A program made the translations under genes and the position numbers. Shown here piece after piece: positions 8,006 to 14,737 of a stretch of DNA of 15,849 bases. Under the pieces are notes generated by a model. The model saw only the letters and a program-made list of their open reading frames with translations, was not told the DNA's origin and ran no database searches. The first letter of the stretch is position 1. The number at the start of each line of letters is the position of its first letter. The DNA is from an uncultured Eubacteriales bacterium (GTDB lineage: Bacteria; Bacillota; Clostridia; Oscillospirales; CAG-272): contig CABPZV010000027.1 in the NCBI GenBank assembly GCA_902462015.1, positions 1 through 15,849 of the forward strand. Reading direction: 5' to 3'.

Positions 8006-9904
8006 ATGAATAAAAAAATCGCAAGCTTTTTGTTGTGTCTTATACTTCTCTTCCCTCTCCTATCCGAAATCAAAGCCTTTGCCGAGGAAGAGCCGTATTA
8101 CAGCAAAAACTCTAACGATGAAATTCTGTCAATTGCAAACGGTATTATTGCATGGAAAAAATCGGATAACGGCTCATCAGAAAACGGATATCTCATAAAC
8201 GAAAAATTTCTTGAGCTTGCAGGAACAACACCCGGAGACTGGTATCCGATTGGGCTTGGCAGACTTGGAATTGCCGATAATTACGAAGGATATCTCGCGG
8301 TTATCAAAGATCAAATCGAAGAACGTTACAGAACTCCGGGCAAATTAAGCGCCGCAAAGGCAACCGAGTGGCACCGTATATCTCTCGCCGTTCTCGCTAT
8401 GGGCGGAGATCCGACCAATATCGGAACGGATGAAAATGGACTGCCAATCAATCTGATTGCGGACGGTACATATGACAGAGGCAAGACAACACCTCTCGGC
8501 AGACAGGGCATAAACGGATGGATATGGGGGTTGATTACTCTTGACAGTATGCGTTATAATATTCCTGACGGCGCTTATTATACCCGCGACGACATTATCA
8601 TAGAAATTCTCCGTCAGCAATTATCAGACGGCGGATTTGCGCTCAGCGGTAAAGCCTCAGACCCCGATATTACAGCAATGGCAATTCAGGCTCTTGCTCC
8701 ATATTACAACAGTGAAAAAACTTATAACTATAGACAGAAAGCCATTGACGGAGAAACCGCCAAGACAGTCCGTCAGGTTATCGATGAAGCTCTCCTTTGC
8801 CTGTCGGAGCTTCAGCTTGATACAGGGGACTTTGCAAGCTGGGGAACCGAGAACGTGGAAAGCACCGATCAGGTTACCGTGGCACTGTGCTGTCTCGGTA
8901 TTGATCCGCTTACTGACGAGCGTTTTATCAAAAACGGAAATACGCTTCTCGACGGTATTCTTCGGTATCGAATGGACGACGGCGGCTTCATTCACTCATT
9001 CACTTATGACCCAGACAATCCCACCTCGCTTCCTGATCAGTCGAATACAATGGCAAGCGAACAGACACTTTATACAATGGCGGCAATCTGGCGGTTGTCA
9101 GAAGATATGCGAAGCCTTTATGATTTTCGAGACGAACAAAGCATCGCGCTGCGTCAGCGTATTTCCGATTTGGAGGTACAGATATCTGCATCCTGTCCGT
9201 CTGCGGACAAGGCTAAGCTCGAAGAGCTGCTCACGGCATTTTATTCCATTCCAGAGGATGAGAGGTGCTATGTTTCAAATTACCGATTACTGTCCGACGC
9301 CGCGAAGACAGCCGGAATTGATATAGACAAAATTTCCGGTGCCACTCCCGTCACAGAAAGTCCAAAGGACGAAGCCGGCGAAACCGTTCTGCTTTATTTT
9401 TCAGAATCCGACCGGGCAGCGGTTGAAGCCCTTCCGGAAAAGCTCACGACAGAACAGTATGTGCCGGTAACTACGCTTCTTGACAAATTGAATAAATGTG
9501 AGGATTTCGACGGCAAAAAAGAACTCTTTGAAATACTGACGAGGGCAAAAAATGATATTGCGTCAATACAAGCAGAAATTGACAGCATCAATATCGAAAT
9601 CAAAGAAAAACTCTATCCGTTTGAGGAAATATCGCTCAGAGATAAAAAAACCGTAGACAGTATCGTCGCACGCTATAATAAGCTCGGAGAATACGACAAA
9701 GCTAAAATTGAACGGTGGGAAGATGTCATTAAGACAAAAACACAGCTCGACAATCTTCTGCGCGGAATTATTATCGGAGCAGTTCTGTGCACTATCGCAG
9801 CTTTAGCCGCGTTTTTTCTCATTCGCAGAATCCGCAAAAAACGCAGACAAAAAGAAAAAGAAATGGAAGAGCTTGCATTAATGTATGCAGACGAAGATGA
9901 GTAA
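8006..9904 (+). CDS. Membrane-anchored alpha-alpha barrel protein (prenyltransferase/cobalamin-binding-protein fold)
   Basis: 632 residues from ATG 8006, chosen because GAAAGG lies 13 bases upstream (7987-7992) and a signal peptide begins at once (cleavage probably after AFA, residue 26); a GTG at 7985 in the same frame lies before that SD. The barrel spans about 30-385 with TEWHR (120-124), GINGWIWGLI (168-177), DITAMAIQALAPYY (221-234), DDGGF and a DFASW motif. Next come helical segments (385-580), including IPEDERCYVSNY and a unit like the stalk repeats of the wall protein, one TM helix (about 586-606) and the tail RRIRKKRRQK. The barrel is paralogous to the one in the giant protein. It lacks the DxDD acid motif of terpene cyclases (DPDI instead) and is outside the cell, so a binding role fits better than catalysis. 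It lies between two DUF4430 genes, the complementary half of the intrinsic factor fold, and upstream of an ECF importer. Confidence 0.93.
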   Translation: MNKKIASFLLCLILLFPLLSEIKAFAEEEPYYSKNSNDEILSIANGIIAWKKSDNGSSENGYLINEKFLELAGTTPGDWYPIGLGRLGIADNYEGYLAVIKDQIEERYRTPGKLSAAKATEWHRISLAVLAMGGDPTNIGTDENGLPINLIADGTYDRGKTTPLGRQGINGWIWGLITLDSMRYNIPDGAYYTRDDIIIEILRQQLSDGGFALSGKASDPDITAMAIQALAPYYNSEKTYNYRQKAIDGETAKTVRQVIDEALLCLSELQLDTGDFASWGTENVESTDQVTVALCCLGIDPLTDERFIKNGNTLLDGILRYRMDDGGFIHSFTYDPDNPTSLPDQSNTMASEQTLYTMAAIWRLSEDMRSLYDFRDEQSIALRQRISDLEVQISASCPSADKAKLEELLTAFYSIPEDERCYVSNYRLLSDAAKTAGIDIDKISGATPVTESPKDEAGETVLLYFSESDRAAVEALPEKLTTEQYVPVTTLLDKLNKCEDFDGKKELFEILTRAKNDIASIQAEIDSINIEIKEKLYPFEEISLRDKKTVDSIVARYNKLGEYDKAKIERWEDVIKTKTQLDNLLRGIIIGAVLCTIAALAAFFLIRRIRKKRRQKEKEMEELALMYADEDE

Positions 9905-9972
9905 TTGAAAAAGCAGTTTGTTAAGAAAGCAGTACGGCTGCATAGATAAGAAAGAACAAAGGAGGAGCCAGA

Positions 9973-10515
9973 TTGAAAAAAGATATTCTTGCAATATCCG
10001 TCATCATTTTTTTGATTGCTGTTGTAATAAACGGAACCAACATTCAATCGACAGACGAATACTATCTGACTCATATCGACGACATTACCCCGGACAGCAA
10101 AACTGTTACAATCAGCATCCGCTGCGACACAATACTCGATAATTACGACGACCTCGACCCTGCTCTCCGGTCGGAGGAATTTATCCCTCCGGACGGCGTC
10201 ATTTTACCGCCGACAGAATATGTACTGCGTCCCGGTGATACGGTATTTGACATTCTCGACCGCGCAGTACGGAATAACAAGATACAGATGGAATATCAGG
10301 GAGCGGATCAGAACAGCTATGGCAGTGTATATATTCAGGGAATTCATTATCTCTATGAGTTTTCCTGCGGTCATCTGTCCGGATGGATGTACCGTGTCGA
10401 CGGTGAATTTCCAAATTACGGCTGCTCCAAATATGAACTAAAGGACGGGCAGATCATCGAGTGGATCTATACATGCGATCTTGGAAAAGATATAGGCTGT
10501 TTATGGATAGAATGA
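9973..10515 (+). CDS. Small DUF4430 (transcobalamin-like C-terminal) membrane-tethered protein
   Basis: 180 residues. The start is TTG 9973, supported by a strong GGAGG (9961-9965) 7 bases upstream and an immediate hydrophobic helix (residues 5-20) that acts as signal anchor or uncleaved signal peptide. The rest is a near-minimal DUF4430 domain: TVTISIRCDT (44-53), VLRPGDTVFDIL (84-95), SGWMYRVDGEFPNYG (136-150), LKDGQIIEWIYT (156-167) and a GKDIG end. Five cysteines (51, 132, 151, 168, 176) lie in the exported part, so disulfides are possible. In intrinsic factor this domain follows the barrel in one chain; here it is a separate gene directly after the barrel gene and directly before EcfT. 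I infer that it pairs with the barrel protein as the lid over a shared ligand and delivers it to the transporter. Confidence 0.92.
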   Translation: MKKDILAISVIIFLIAVVINGTNIQSTDEYYLTHIDDITPDSKTVTISIRCDTILDNYDDLDPALRSEEFIPPDGVILPPTEYVLRPGDTVFDILDRAVRNNKIQMEYQGADQNSYGSVYIQGIHYLYEFSCGHLSGWMYRVDGEFPNYGCSKYELKDGQIIEWIYTCDLGKDIGCLWIE

Positions 10516-10582
10516 CTGCCACTTCAGCTATTCTGAAACCGCCAAAAAACTTTGAGTATGTACGAAAGGAGCGGTAATATTA

Positions 10583-11464
10583 ATGAAAGCATTCGGAAAT
10601 TATCATCCTGCGACACTGATGATTTATTTTCTATCTGTACTTCTTGTGACAATGTTTGTATCAAATCCGGTGCTGCAGATACTTGCCATGCTCGGAGGTA
10701 TTCTGTTTTGTCTCATGCTTCAAAAGAAGAGTGAAATAGGAGGAAATATAGGTTTCTATGTACCTATGTTTCTTTTGGTTGCCGCAACAAATCCACTGTT
10801 TTCCCATAACGGCGTAACTCCACTGTTCTTTCTGAACGGAAATCCGGTAACACTCGAAGCCTTAATTTACGGCATCGCTATTGCCGTAATGGTTACAGGC
10901 GTGATGATGTGGTGTAAATGCTACAGTCAAATAATGACAAGCGATAAATTCCTATATCTGTTCGGCAGGGTAATCCCGAAGCTCTCGCTTATCCTTTCAA
11001 TGGCGCTAAGGTTTATACCAATGTTCAAACGACAAATGCATAAAGTAAACCGTGCGCAAAAAGCTATGGGCTTGTATTCCTCTAAAAGCTTCACAGATAA
11101 AATCAGAAGCGCAATGCGGGTTTTTATGGCGATGATATCATGGGCGCTTGAAAATTCAATGGAAACCTCCGCGTCAATGAAAGCAAGAGGATACGGCATG
11201 AAAGGAAGAACAAATTTTTCCCTTTTCCGCTTTTATACCGGTGACGGCATCCTTCTGGCAGTATGCATAATACTTCTCGGAATTACAATATCCGGTACGG
11301 CAGCCGGCGAAACTGTGTTTTACTATTATCCGAGGATCAGCGAGCTGAATCTGTCTCCCTGTGCCGCGGCTGTTTACACCTCATTCGGAATACTGTCTTT
11401 CCTGCCGTTTATCATCGAAGTCAAGGAGTCTCTTGTATGGAAATACTACATATCGAAAATTTAA
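10583..11464 (+). CDS. ecfT: ECF transporter transmembrane component EcfT
   Basis: 293 residues with about five or six hydrophobic segments. EcfT couples ATP hydrolysis by the EcfA subunits to movement of the S-component. Diagnostic parts are NPLFSHNGVT (70-79), ITLEA-like VTLEALIYG, the coupling helices RFIPMFKRQMHKVNRAQKAMG (split over 143-163) and SMKARGYG (198-205) with the A-R-G motif that docks on the ATPases. ATG 10583 has GAAAGG 13 bases upstream (10564-10569). The 3' end overlaps the ATPase start by 28 bases, indicating translational coupling. Its place beside its own ATPase and S-component suggests a dedicated (group I) rather than a shared (group II) module. Confidence 0.95.
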   Translation: MKAFGNYHPATLMIYFLSVLLVTMFVSNPVLQILAMLGGILFCLMLQKKSEIGGNIGFYVPMFLLVAATNPLFSHNGVTPLFFLNGNPVTLEALIYGIAIAVMVTGVMMWCKCYSQIMTSDKFLYLFGRVIPKLSLILSMALRFIPMFKRQMHKVNRAQKAMGLYSSKSFTDKIRSAMRVFMAMISWALENSMETSASMKARGYGMKGRTNFSLFRFYTGDGILLAVCIILLGITISGTAAGETVFYYYPRISELNLSPCAAAVYTSFGILSFLPFIIEVKESLVWKYYISKI

Positions 11465-13104
11465 GCTTCAAATACCCCAAAACCGAAAATAATGCTGTGG
11501 ACAGCGTCAGCCTGAACGTCGGCAGCGGCGATTTTATCGTAATCTGCGGAGAATCCGGCTGCGGCAAGACAACTCTTCTGAAACTCCTAAAAAAAGAGCT
11601 CTCCCCTGCTGGAGAAAAGAGCGGATACATTTTCTACAAAGGAATCGAACAGGAAAAGCTTGATGATAAAACAAGCTCTTCCGAAATAGGATATGTGCTT
11701 CAAAATCCGGACAATCAAATTGTGACCGACAAGGTGTGGCACGAGCTTGCCTTCGGTCTTGAAAACATGGGCGTATCAACAGAAGTAATTCGCCGCAGAG
11801 TCGGTGAAATGGCAAGCTATTTTGGAATTTCTGAATGGTTCCGCAAAAAGACCGACGAATTATCAGGAGGACAAAAGCAGCTTCTCAATCTTGCGTCGGT
11901 CATGGTAATGCAGCCGAAAATTCTCATTCTTGATGAACCGACAAGTCAGCTTGACCCGATCGCTGCATCCGACTTTATCGCCACGCTGCAAAAGCTCAAC
12001 CGGGAATTCGGACTTACAATTCTCCTTGCAGAACACCGGTTAGAAGATGTTTTCCCGATAGCTGATAAAGTCTTGCTTATGGATAAAGGTAAAGCTCTCC
12101 TCTATGATTCACCGAAAAATATCGGCAAAAGACTGAGCAAAATTCAATATGATCATCCGATGCTTCTCGGACTTCCAAGCGCGGTACGAATATTTGAGGC
12201 TCTAAATATTGTAGATGAATGCCCTCTGACTGTAAAAGAAGGAAAGGACTTTCTGGAGCGGCATTTCGATGCGCCTCAGGAAACTGAGCTCGGGAACGAA
12301 TACAATCACAGCGGCGATACAGCCATCGAATTAAAAAAGGTCTGGTTCCGTTATGAAAGGGATCTTCCGGATATCCTCCGCGGTACCTCTCTCCAGGTAT
12401 GGCGCGGTGAATTCTACTGCATACTCGGTGGAAACGGAACAGGTAAAACTACGGCACTGAATGTCATTTCAGGACTAAACAAAGCGTACCGGGGAAAGGT
12501 GCTAATCGGAGACAAACCACTCCGTGACTACAAGGGCAATTCTCTATACCGCGGCAATCTTGCTCTTCTTCCGCAGAACCCTCAGACAGTATTTATAAAG
12601 GACAATGTTCGTGAGGATCTCCTCGAAATTCTTGAAGCACTGGAAATTCCAAAAACAAAACGGGCAGAAATGACAGAAAAAACCGCCGCTAAAATCGGAA
12701 TCACCCATCTTCTTGACAAGCATCCCTATGATTTAAGTGGCGGCGAGCAGCAAAAATGTGCGCTTGCAAAAATACTGCTTCTTGAACCGAGAATTCTCCT
12801 TCTTGATGAGCCGACAAAAGGGCTTGACGCATATTCTAAACATGTTCTGAAAGGCATATTACAGGAGCTGAAAAGCGACGGTATGACCATTTTGGCGGTC
12901 ACTCATGATGTAGAATTTGCAGCCGAGAATGCAGACCGCTGCGCACTGTTCTTCGACGGAGAAATTCTATCCGCTGACGTCCCGGAGAAATTCTTTGCTG
13001 AAAACAACTTCTACACAACGGCCGCAAACCGCATGTCACGCCGGCTCTTTCCGAATGCTGTAACCTGCGAACAGGTCGTGCAGCTCTGTAAACGTGATAT
13101 CTGA
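11437..13104 (+). CDS. ecfA: Fused ECF ATPase, two ABC domains in one chain (EcfA-EcfA')
   Basis: 555 residues from ATG 11437, with AAGGAG (11423-11428) 8 bases upstream; an upstream extension of the frame lies inside ecfT and is not credible. Domain 1: Walker A GESGCGKTT (38-46), Q-loop LQNPDNQ (88-94), LSGGQ (142-146), Walker B KILILDEP (161-168), switch His200. Domain 2: Walker A GGNGTGKTT (331-339), Q-loop LPQNP (378-382), LSGGE (433-437), Walker B ILLLDEP (453-459), switch His490. All catalytic residues are present in both halves, so both sites should be active. ECF importers usually use two separate ATPase genes; the fusion also occurs in other dedicated systems. The chain energises uptake by the neighbouring EcfT and S-component. 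Confidence 0.96.
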   Translation: MEILHIENLSFKYPKTENNAVDSVSLNVGSGDFIVICGESGCGKTTLLKLLKKELSPAGEKSGYIFYKGIEQEKLDDKTSSSEIGYVLQNPDNQIVTDKVWHELAFGLENMGVSTEVIRRRVGEMASYFGISEWFRKKTDELSGGQKQLLNLASVMVMQPKILILDEPTSQLDPIAASDFIATLQKLNREFGLTILLAEHRLEDVFPIADKVLLMDKGKALLYDSPKNIGKRLSKIQYDHPMLLGLPSAVRIFEALNIVDECPLTVKEGKDFLERHFDAPQETELGNEYNHSGDTAIELKKVWFRYERDLPDILRGTSLQVWRGEFYCILGGNGTGKTTALNVISGLNKAYRGKVLIGDKPLRDYKGNSLYRGNLALLPQNPQTVFIKDNVREDLLEILEALEIPKTKRAEMTEKTAAKIGITHLLDKHPYDLSGGEQQKCALAKILLLEPRILLLDEPTKGLDAYSKHVLKGILQELKSDGMTILAVTHDVEFAAENADRCALFFDGEILSADVPEKFFAENNFYTTAANRMSRRLFPNAVTCEQVVQLCKRDI

Positions 13105-13136
13105 AAGAAAGATTTGAACACTGTGTCTTCCGAACA

Positions 13137-13167
13137 CGGCAAAGTTTTGTACCCAGCCTTTTTGCCG
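13137..13167 (+). other. Weak hairpin between the ATPase and S-component genes
   Basis: CGGCAAA (13137-13143) and TTTGCCG (13161-13167) form a 7-bp stem with a 17-base loop, and a T-rich stretch follows at 13171-13179. It is too weak and too loosely followed by T to call a terminator, but it might tune S-component expression. Confidence 0.3.
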
Positions 13168-13194
13168 GTCAATATTTTTGCTGGATCAAAAAAT

Positions 13195-13208
13195 TTCAAA
13201 GCTTTGAA
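13195..13208. promoter_or_regulatory. 14-bp perfect palindrome before the S-component SD
   Basis: TTCAAAGCTTTGAA is a perfect palindrome ending 7 bases before the GAAAGG of the S-component gene. It could be an operator or chance in AT-rich DNA; no -10/-35 pair is convincing beside it. Confidence 0.25.
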
Positions 13209-13234
13209 TACGTATGAAAGGTAAGGCTTTAAAA

Positions 13235-13909
13235 ATGAAAAAATGGCTCTCCTACATAATTCCCTGCGCCATCATACCGGCATTCGTTGCAGCCGGTATG
13301 TTTATCTTTAAAGATAAACAGTACGCATGGATATCGCTTTGCATTGTTATACTGTCCTGTATTCCGTTTTTTCTGCATTATGAGAAAAAAGAAAACGATA
13401 CAAAAAAAATAATATTGATTGCGGTAATGATAGCGCTGTCAGTAATCGGAAGAATTCTCTTCGCGCCTGTTCCCGGATTCAAGCCCGTCACAGCTATGGT
13501 GGTAATAACCGCTATGTACTTCGGAAGTGAAGCAGGCTTTATGACAGGCGCTTTATCGGCAGTCATCTCAAATTTCTTTTTTGGTCAGGGACCGTGGACG
13601 CCATTCCAGATGTTCAGCTGGGGCATTCTCGGACTTATTGCCGGAATAATCGCCGATCCGCTGAAACGCAGCAAGATCGTATTGACAATATACGCAGTTA
13701 TCTCCGGCATTCTGTATTCACTCATAATGGATATCTGGACAGTGCTGTGGGCAGACGGATATTTCAATTTTTCAAGATATCTCGCAGCCGTCATATCCGC
13801 GACACAATTTACGGTAATTTATGCAGTATCGAATGTAGTATTTCTTTTGCTGTTCTCAAAGCCTATAGGAAAAATATTAGAAAGAATGAAGGTAAAATAC
13901 GCATTTTAA
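13235..13909 (+). CDS. ECF transporter S-component (substrate-binding), putative corrinoid (CbrT-like) type
   Basis: 224 residues, about six hydrophobic segments. I chose ATG 13235 because GAAAGG (13216-13221) is 13 bases upstream; an in-frame ATG at 13214 overlaps that SD itself. The strongly patterned core GRILFAPVPGFKPVTA (72-87), followed by FGSEAGFMTGALSA and SNFFFGQGPWTPFQMFSWG (112-130), is typical of one S-component family in Clostridia; I recognise the family but not an experimentally fixed substrate for this member. The S-component binds the vitamin-like ligand in the membrane and topples to release it inside, driven by EcfT and the fused ATPase just upstream. The transcobalamin-like neighbours point to a corrinoid. 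Other vitamins cannot be excluded from the sequence. Confidence 0.9.
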   Translation: MKKWLSYIIPCAIIPAFVAAGMFIFKDKQYAWISLCIVILSCIPFFLHYEKKENDTKKIILIAVMIALSVIGRILFAPVPGFKPVTAMVVITAMYFGSEAGFMTGALSAVISNFFFGQGPWTPFQMFSWGILGLIAGIIADPLKRSKIVLTIYAVISGILYSLIMDIWTVLWADGYFNFSRYLAAVISATQFTVIYAVSNVVFLLLFSKPIGKILERMKVKYAF

Positions 13910-14077
13910 AGACAATTTACTTTCCCATTTTGCAGTATTCGGCACCCCGGCAGGAATTATTTTAAATAATGCAGAAATTTGACTTTAACACTGCAATATG
14001 ATATTGATATATATTGTAATGATGTTACATACATATTAAAAATGCAGTTTATGAAAAGACATAGAATTGCCGCTCCC
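13910..14077 (+). other. AT-rich start of the 490-base intergenic stretch
   Basis: No open frame with an SD is seen here. A TTGACT at 13979-13984 is followed 17 bases later by TATTGA (14002-14007), a poor -10, so a promoter is possible but unsupported. No recognised RNA element was found. Confidence 0.4.
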
Positions 14078-14142
14078 AAAGCAACGAAAGTTTAGGCTGC
14101 CGTTTTATTTTCACACACGGCGGCCTATCCGGTATTGCTTTT
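14078..14142 (+). terminator. Two-tier hairpin, possible terminator of the ECF locus or structured RNA
   Basis: An outer 7-bp stem (AAAGCAA 14078-14084 with TTGCTTT 14135-14141) encloses an internal loop and an inner 10-bp GC-rich stem (TAGGCTGCCG 14093-14102 with CGGCGGCCTA 14118-14127, one G-T pair). The distal arm runs into CTTTTAAA. It is the only strong hairpin between the S-component gene and the next promoter, 169 bases after the stop. The short T-run is atypical of a simple terminator. Confidence 0.5.
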
Positions 14143-14198
14143 AAAGTGTAAAGAAATACATAAAATCCGGTAAAATATTGAAATACATGCGGTGACGC

Positions 14199-14227
14199 TT
14201 GACAAGAAAGTATAAAAGTAGTATAAT
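14199..14227 (+). promoter_or_regulatory. Consensus sigma-A promoter for the HMA-AraC unit
   Basis: TTGACA (14199-14204) and TATAAT (14222-14227) are both exact consensus hexamers with the optimal 17-base spacer. Transcription should begin around 14233-14236, giving a ~165-base leader before the ATG at 14400. So strong a promoter normally needs a repressor, which fits the palindromes that follow. Confidence 0.9.
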
Positions 14228-14234
14228 GATCAAC

Positions 14235-14252
14235 AGTTAGCAAAGTCTAACT
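14235..14252. promoter_or_regulatory. Operator-like palindrome 1, AGTTAG-N6-CTAACT
   Basis: Perfect 6-base arms (AGTTAG and CTAACT) flank CAAAGT. The site covers the expected transcription start, the position for a repressor. TTAG...CTAA arms resemble operators of the DtxR family (DtxR/IdeR/MntR), which sense Fe2+ or Mn2+; assignment to that family is inference. Confidence 0.65.
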
Positions 14253-14283
14253 CGATGATGGTTTGCGTTTTTCCAGTAAATCA

Positions 14284-14301
14284 GGTTAGTATAAGCTAAT
14301 C
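14284..14301. promoter_or_regulatory. Operator-like palindrome 2, GGTTAG-N6-CTAATC
   Basis: A second copy of the same TTAG-N6-CTAA pattern with one arm mismatch, centred 49 bp after the first, in the 5' untranslated leader. Two like-spaced copies in one leader make chance less likely and suggest cooperative repression or roadblock. Confidence 0.55.
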
Positions 14302-14399
14302 GATATATTTTTAAAAATCCGCCGCCAAGAAATACCGCATTCCGATAAAGAGGAAAACGGATAAACCCACACGTGTATACGAAAGGTACAGGTATAAAT

Positions 14400-14654
14400 A
14401 TGGTAAAAATAACATTAGATATAGACGGAATGGCCTGCGGCATGTGCGAAGCGCATGTCAATGACGCCGTAAGAAAAGCATTTTCAGTGAAAAGGGTTGC
14501 ATCATCGCACAGCAAAGGAAAAACAGAAATCATAGCTGATTCGCCTATTGACGACGATGAATTAAAAAATGCTGTTGAAAAGACTGGATATAAAGTGCTC
14601 GGCATTCATACCGAACCATTCGAAAAGAAAGGTTTTTCTTTTTTCAGGAAGTAA
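14400..14654 (+). CDS. Small heavy-metal-associated (HMA) domain protein
   Basis: 84 residues from ATG 14400, with GAAAGG 13 bases upstream (14381-14386); a GTG at 14373 lies before that SD and is rejected. The HMA signature is DGMACGMCEAHVNDAVRKAF (9-28) with the metal-binding CxxC at C13 and C16, and the beta-alpha-beta-beta-alpha-beta length fits one ferredoxin-like HMA fold with a short basic tail (KKGFSFFRK). CopZ-like HMA proteins carry Cu(I), but this GMxCGMC variant followed by AH rather than a CopZ-like sequence is the form I associate with iron-transport (Feo) neighbourhoods in Firmicutes; that link is from memory, not shown here. It is first in a metal-operator-controlled unit with an AraC regulator. 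A cytoplasmic metal-binding or metal-sensing role is likely; the metal is not settled. Confidence 0.93.
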   Translation: MVKITLDIDGMACGMCEAHVNDAVRKAFSVKRVASSHSKGKTEIIADSPIDDDELKNAVEKTGYKVLGIHTEPFEKKGFSFFRK

Positions 14655-14661
14655 CCGGATA

Positions 14662-14697
14662 AAGCTCCACTGCCCTCGTCAAGCGGCGTGGAAGCTT
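14662..14697 (+). other. Hairpin between the HMA and AraC genes
   Basis: AAGCTCCAC (14662-14670) pairs with GTGGAAGCTT (14688-14697) with one bulged A, and GCC/GGC adds three inner pairs. No T-run follows, so it is not a terminator; it may stabilise or process the joint mRNA. Confidence 0.45.
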
Positions 14698-14737
14698 GAT
14701 ACGGCTGAAGCTCTGAAAGGAATAGAGTAAAAATTCT

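Noticed and set aside
8637..9326. 229-codon open frame in another frame
   Set aside because: It lies wholly inside the barrel gene, has no SD, and its translation has no domain-like pattern.
13214..13234. ATG 13214 as S-component start
   Set aside because: It overlaps the GAAAGG ribosome-binding site that serves ATG 13235 at the same 13-base spacing seen before other genes here.
14060..14142. Cyclic-di-GMP-I riboswitch
   Set aside because: CAAAGC...TTTAGGCTGCCG and ATCCGGTATTGC faintly recall its 3' half, but the conserved 5' strand with GGGCAAA and the GAAA-capped P2 helix are missing, and the hairpin is upstream of the promoter for the next gene.
1..14399. Cobalamin riboswitch
   Set aside because: I looked for the B12 box (AGCC..GAGACCTGCC type) in the gaps and found none. 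If present it would lie upstream of the truncated first gene.
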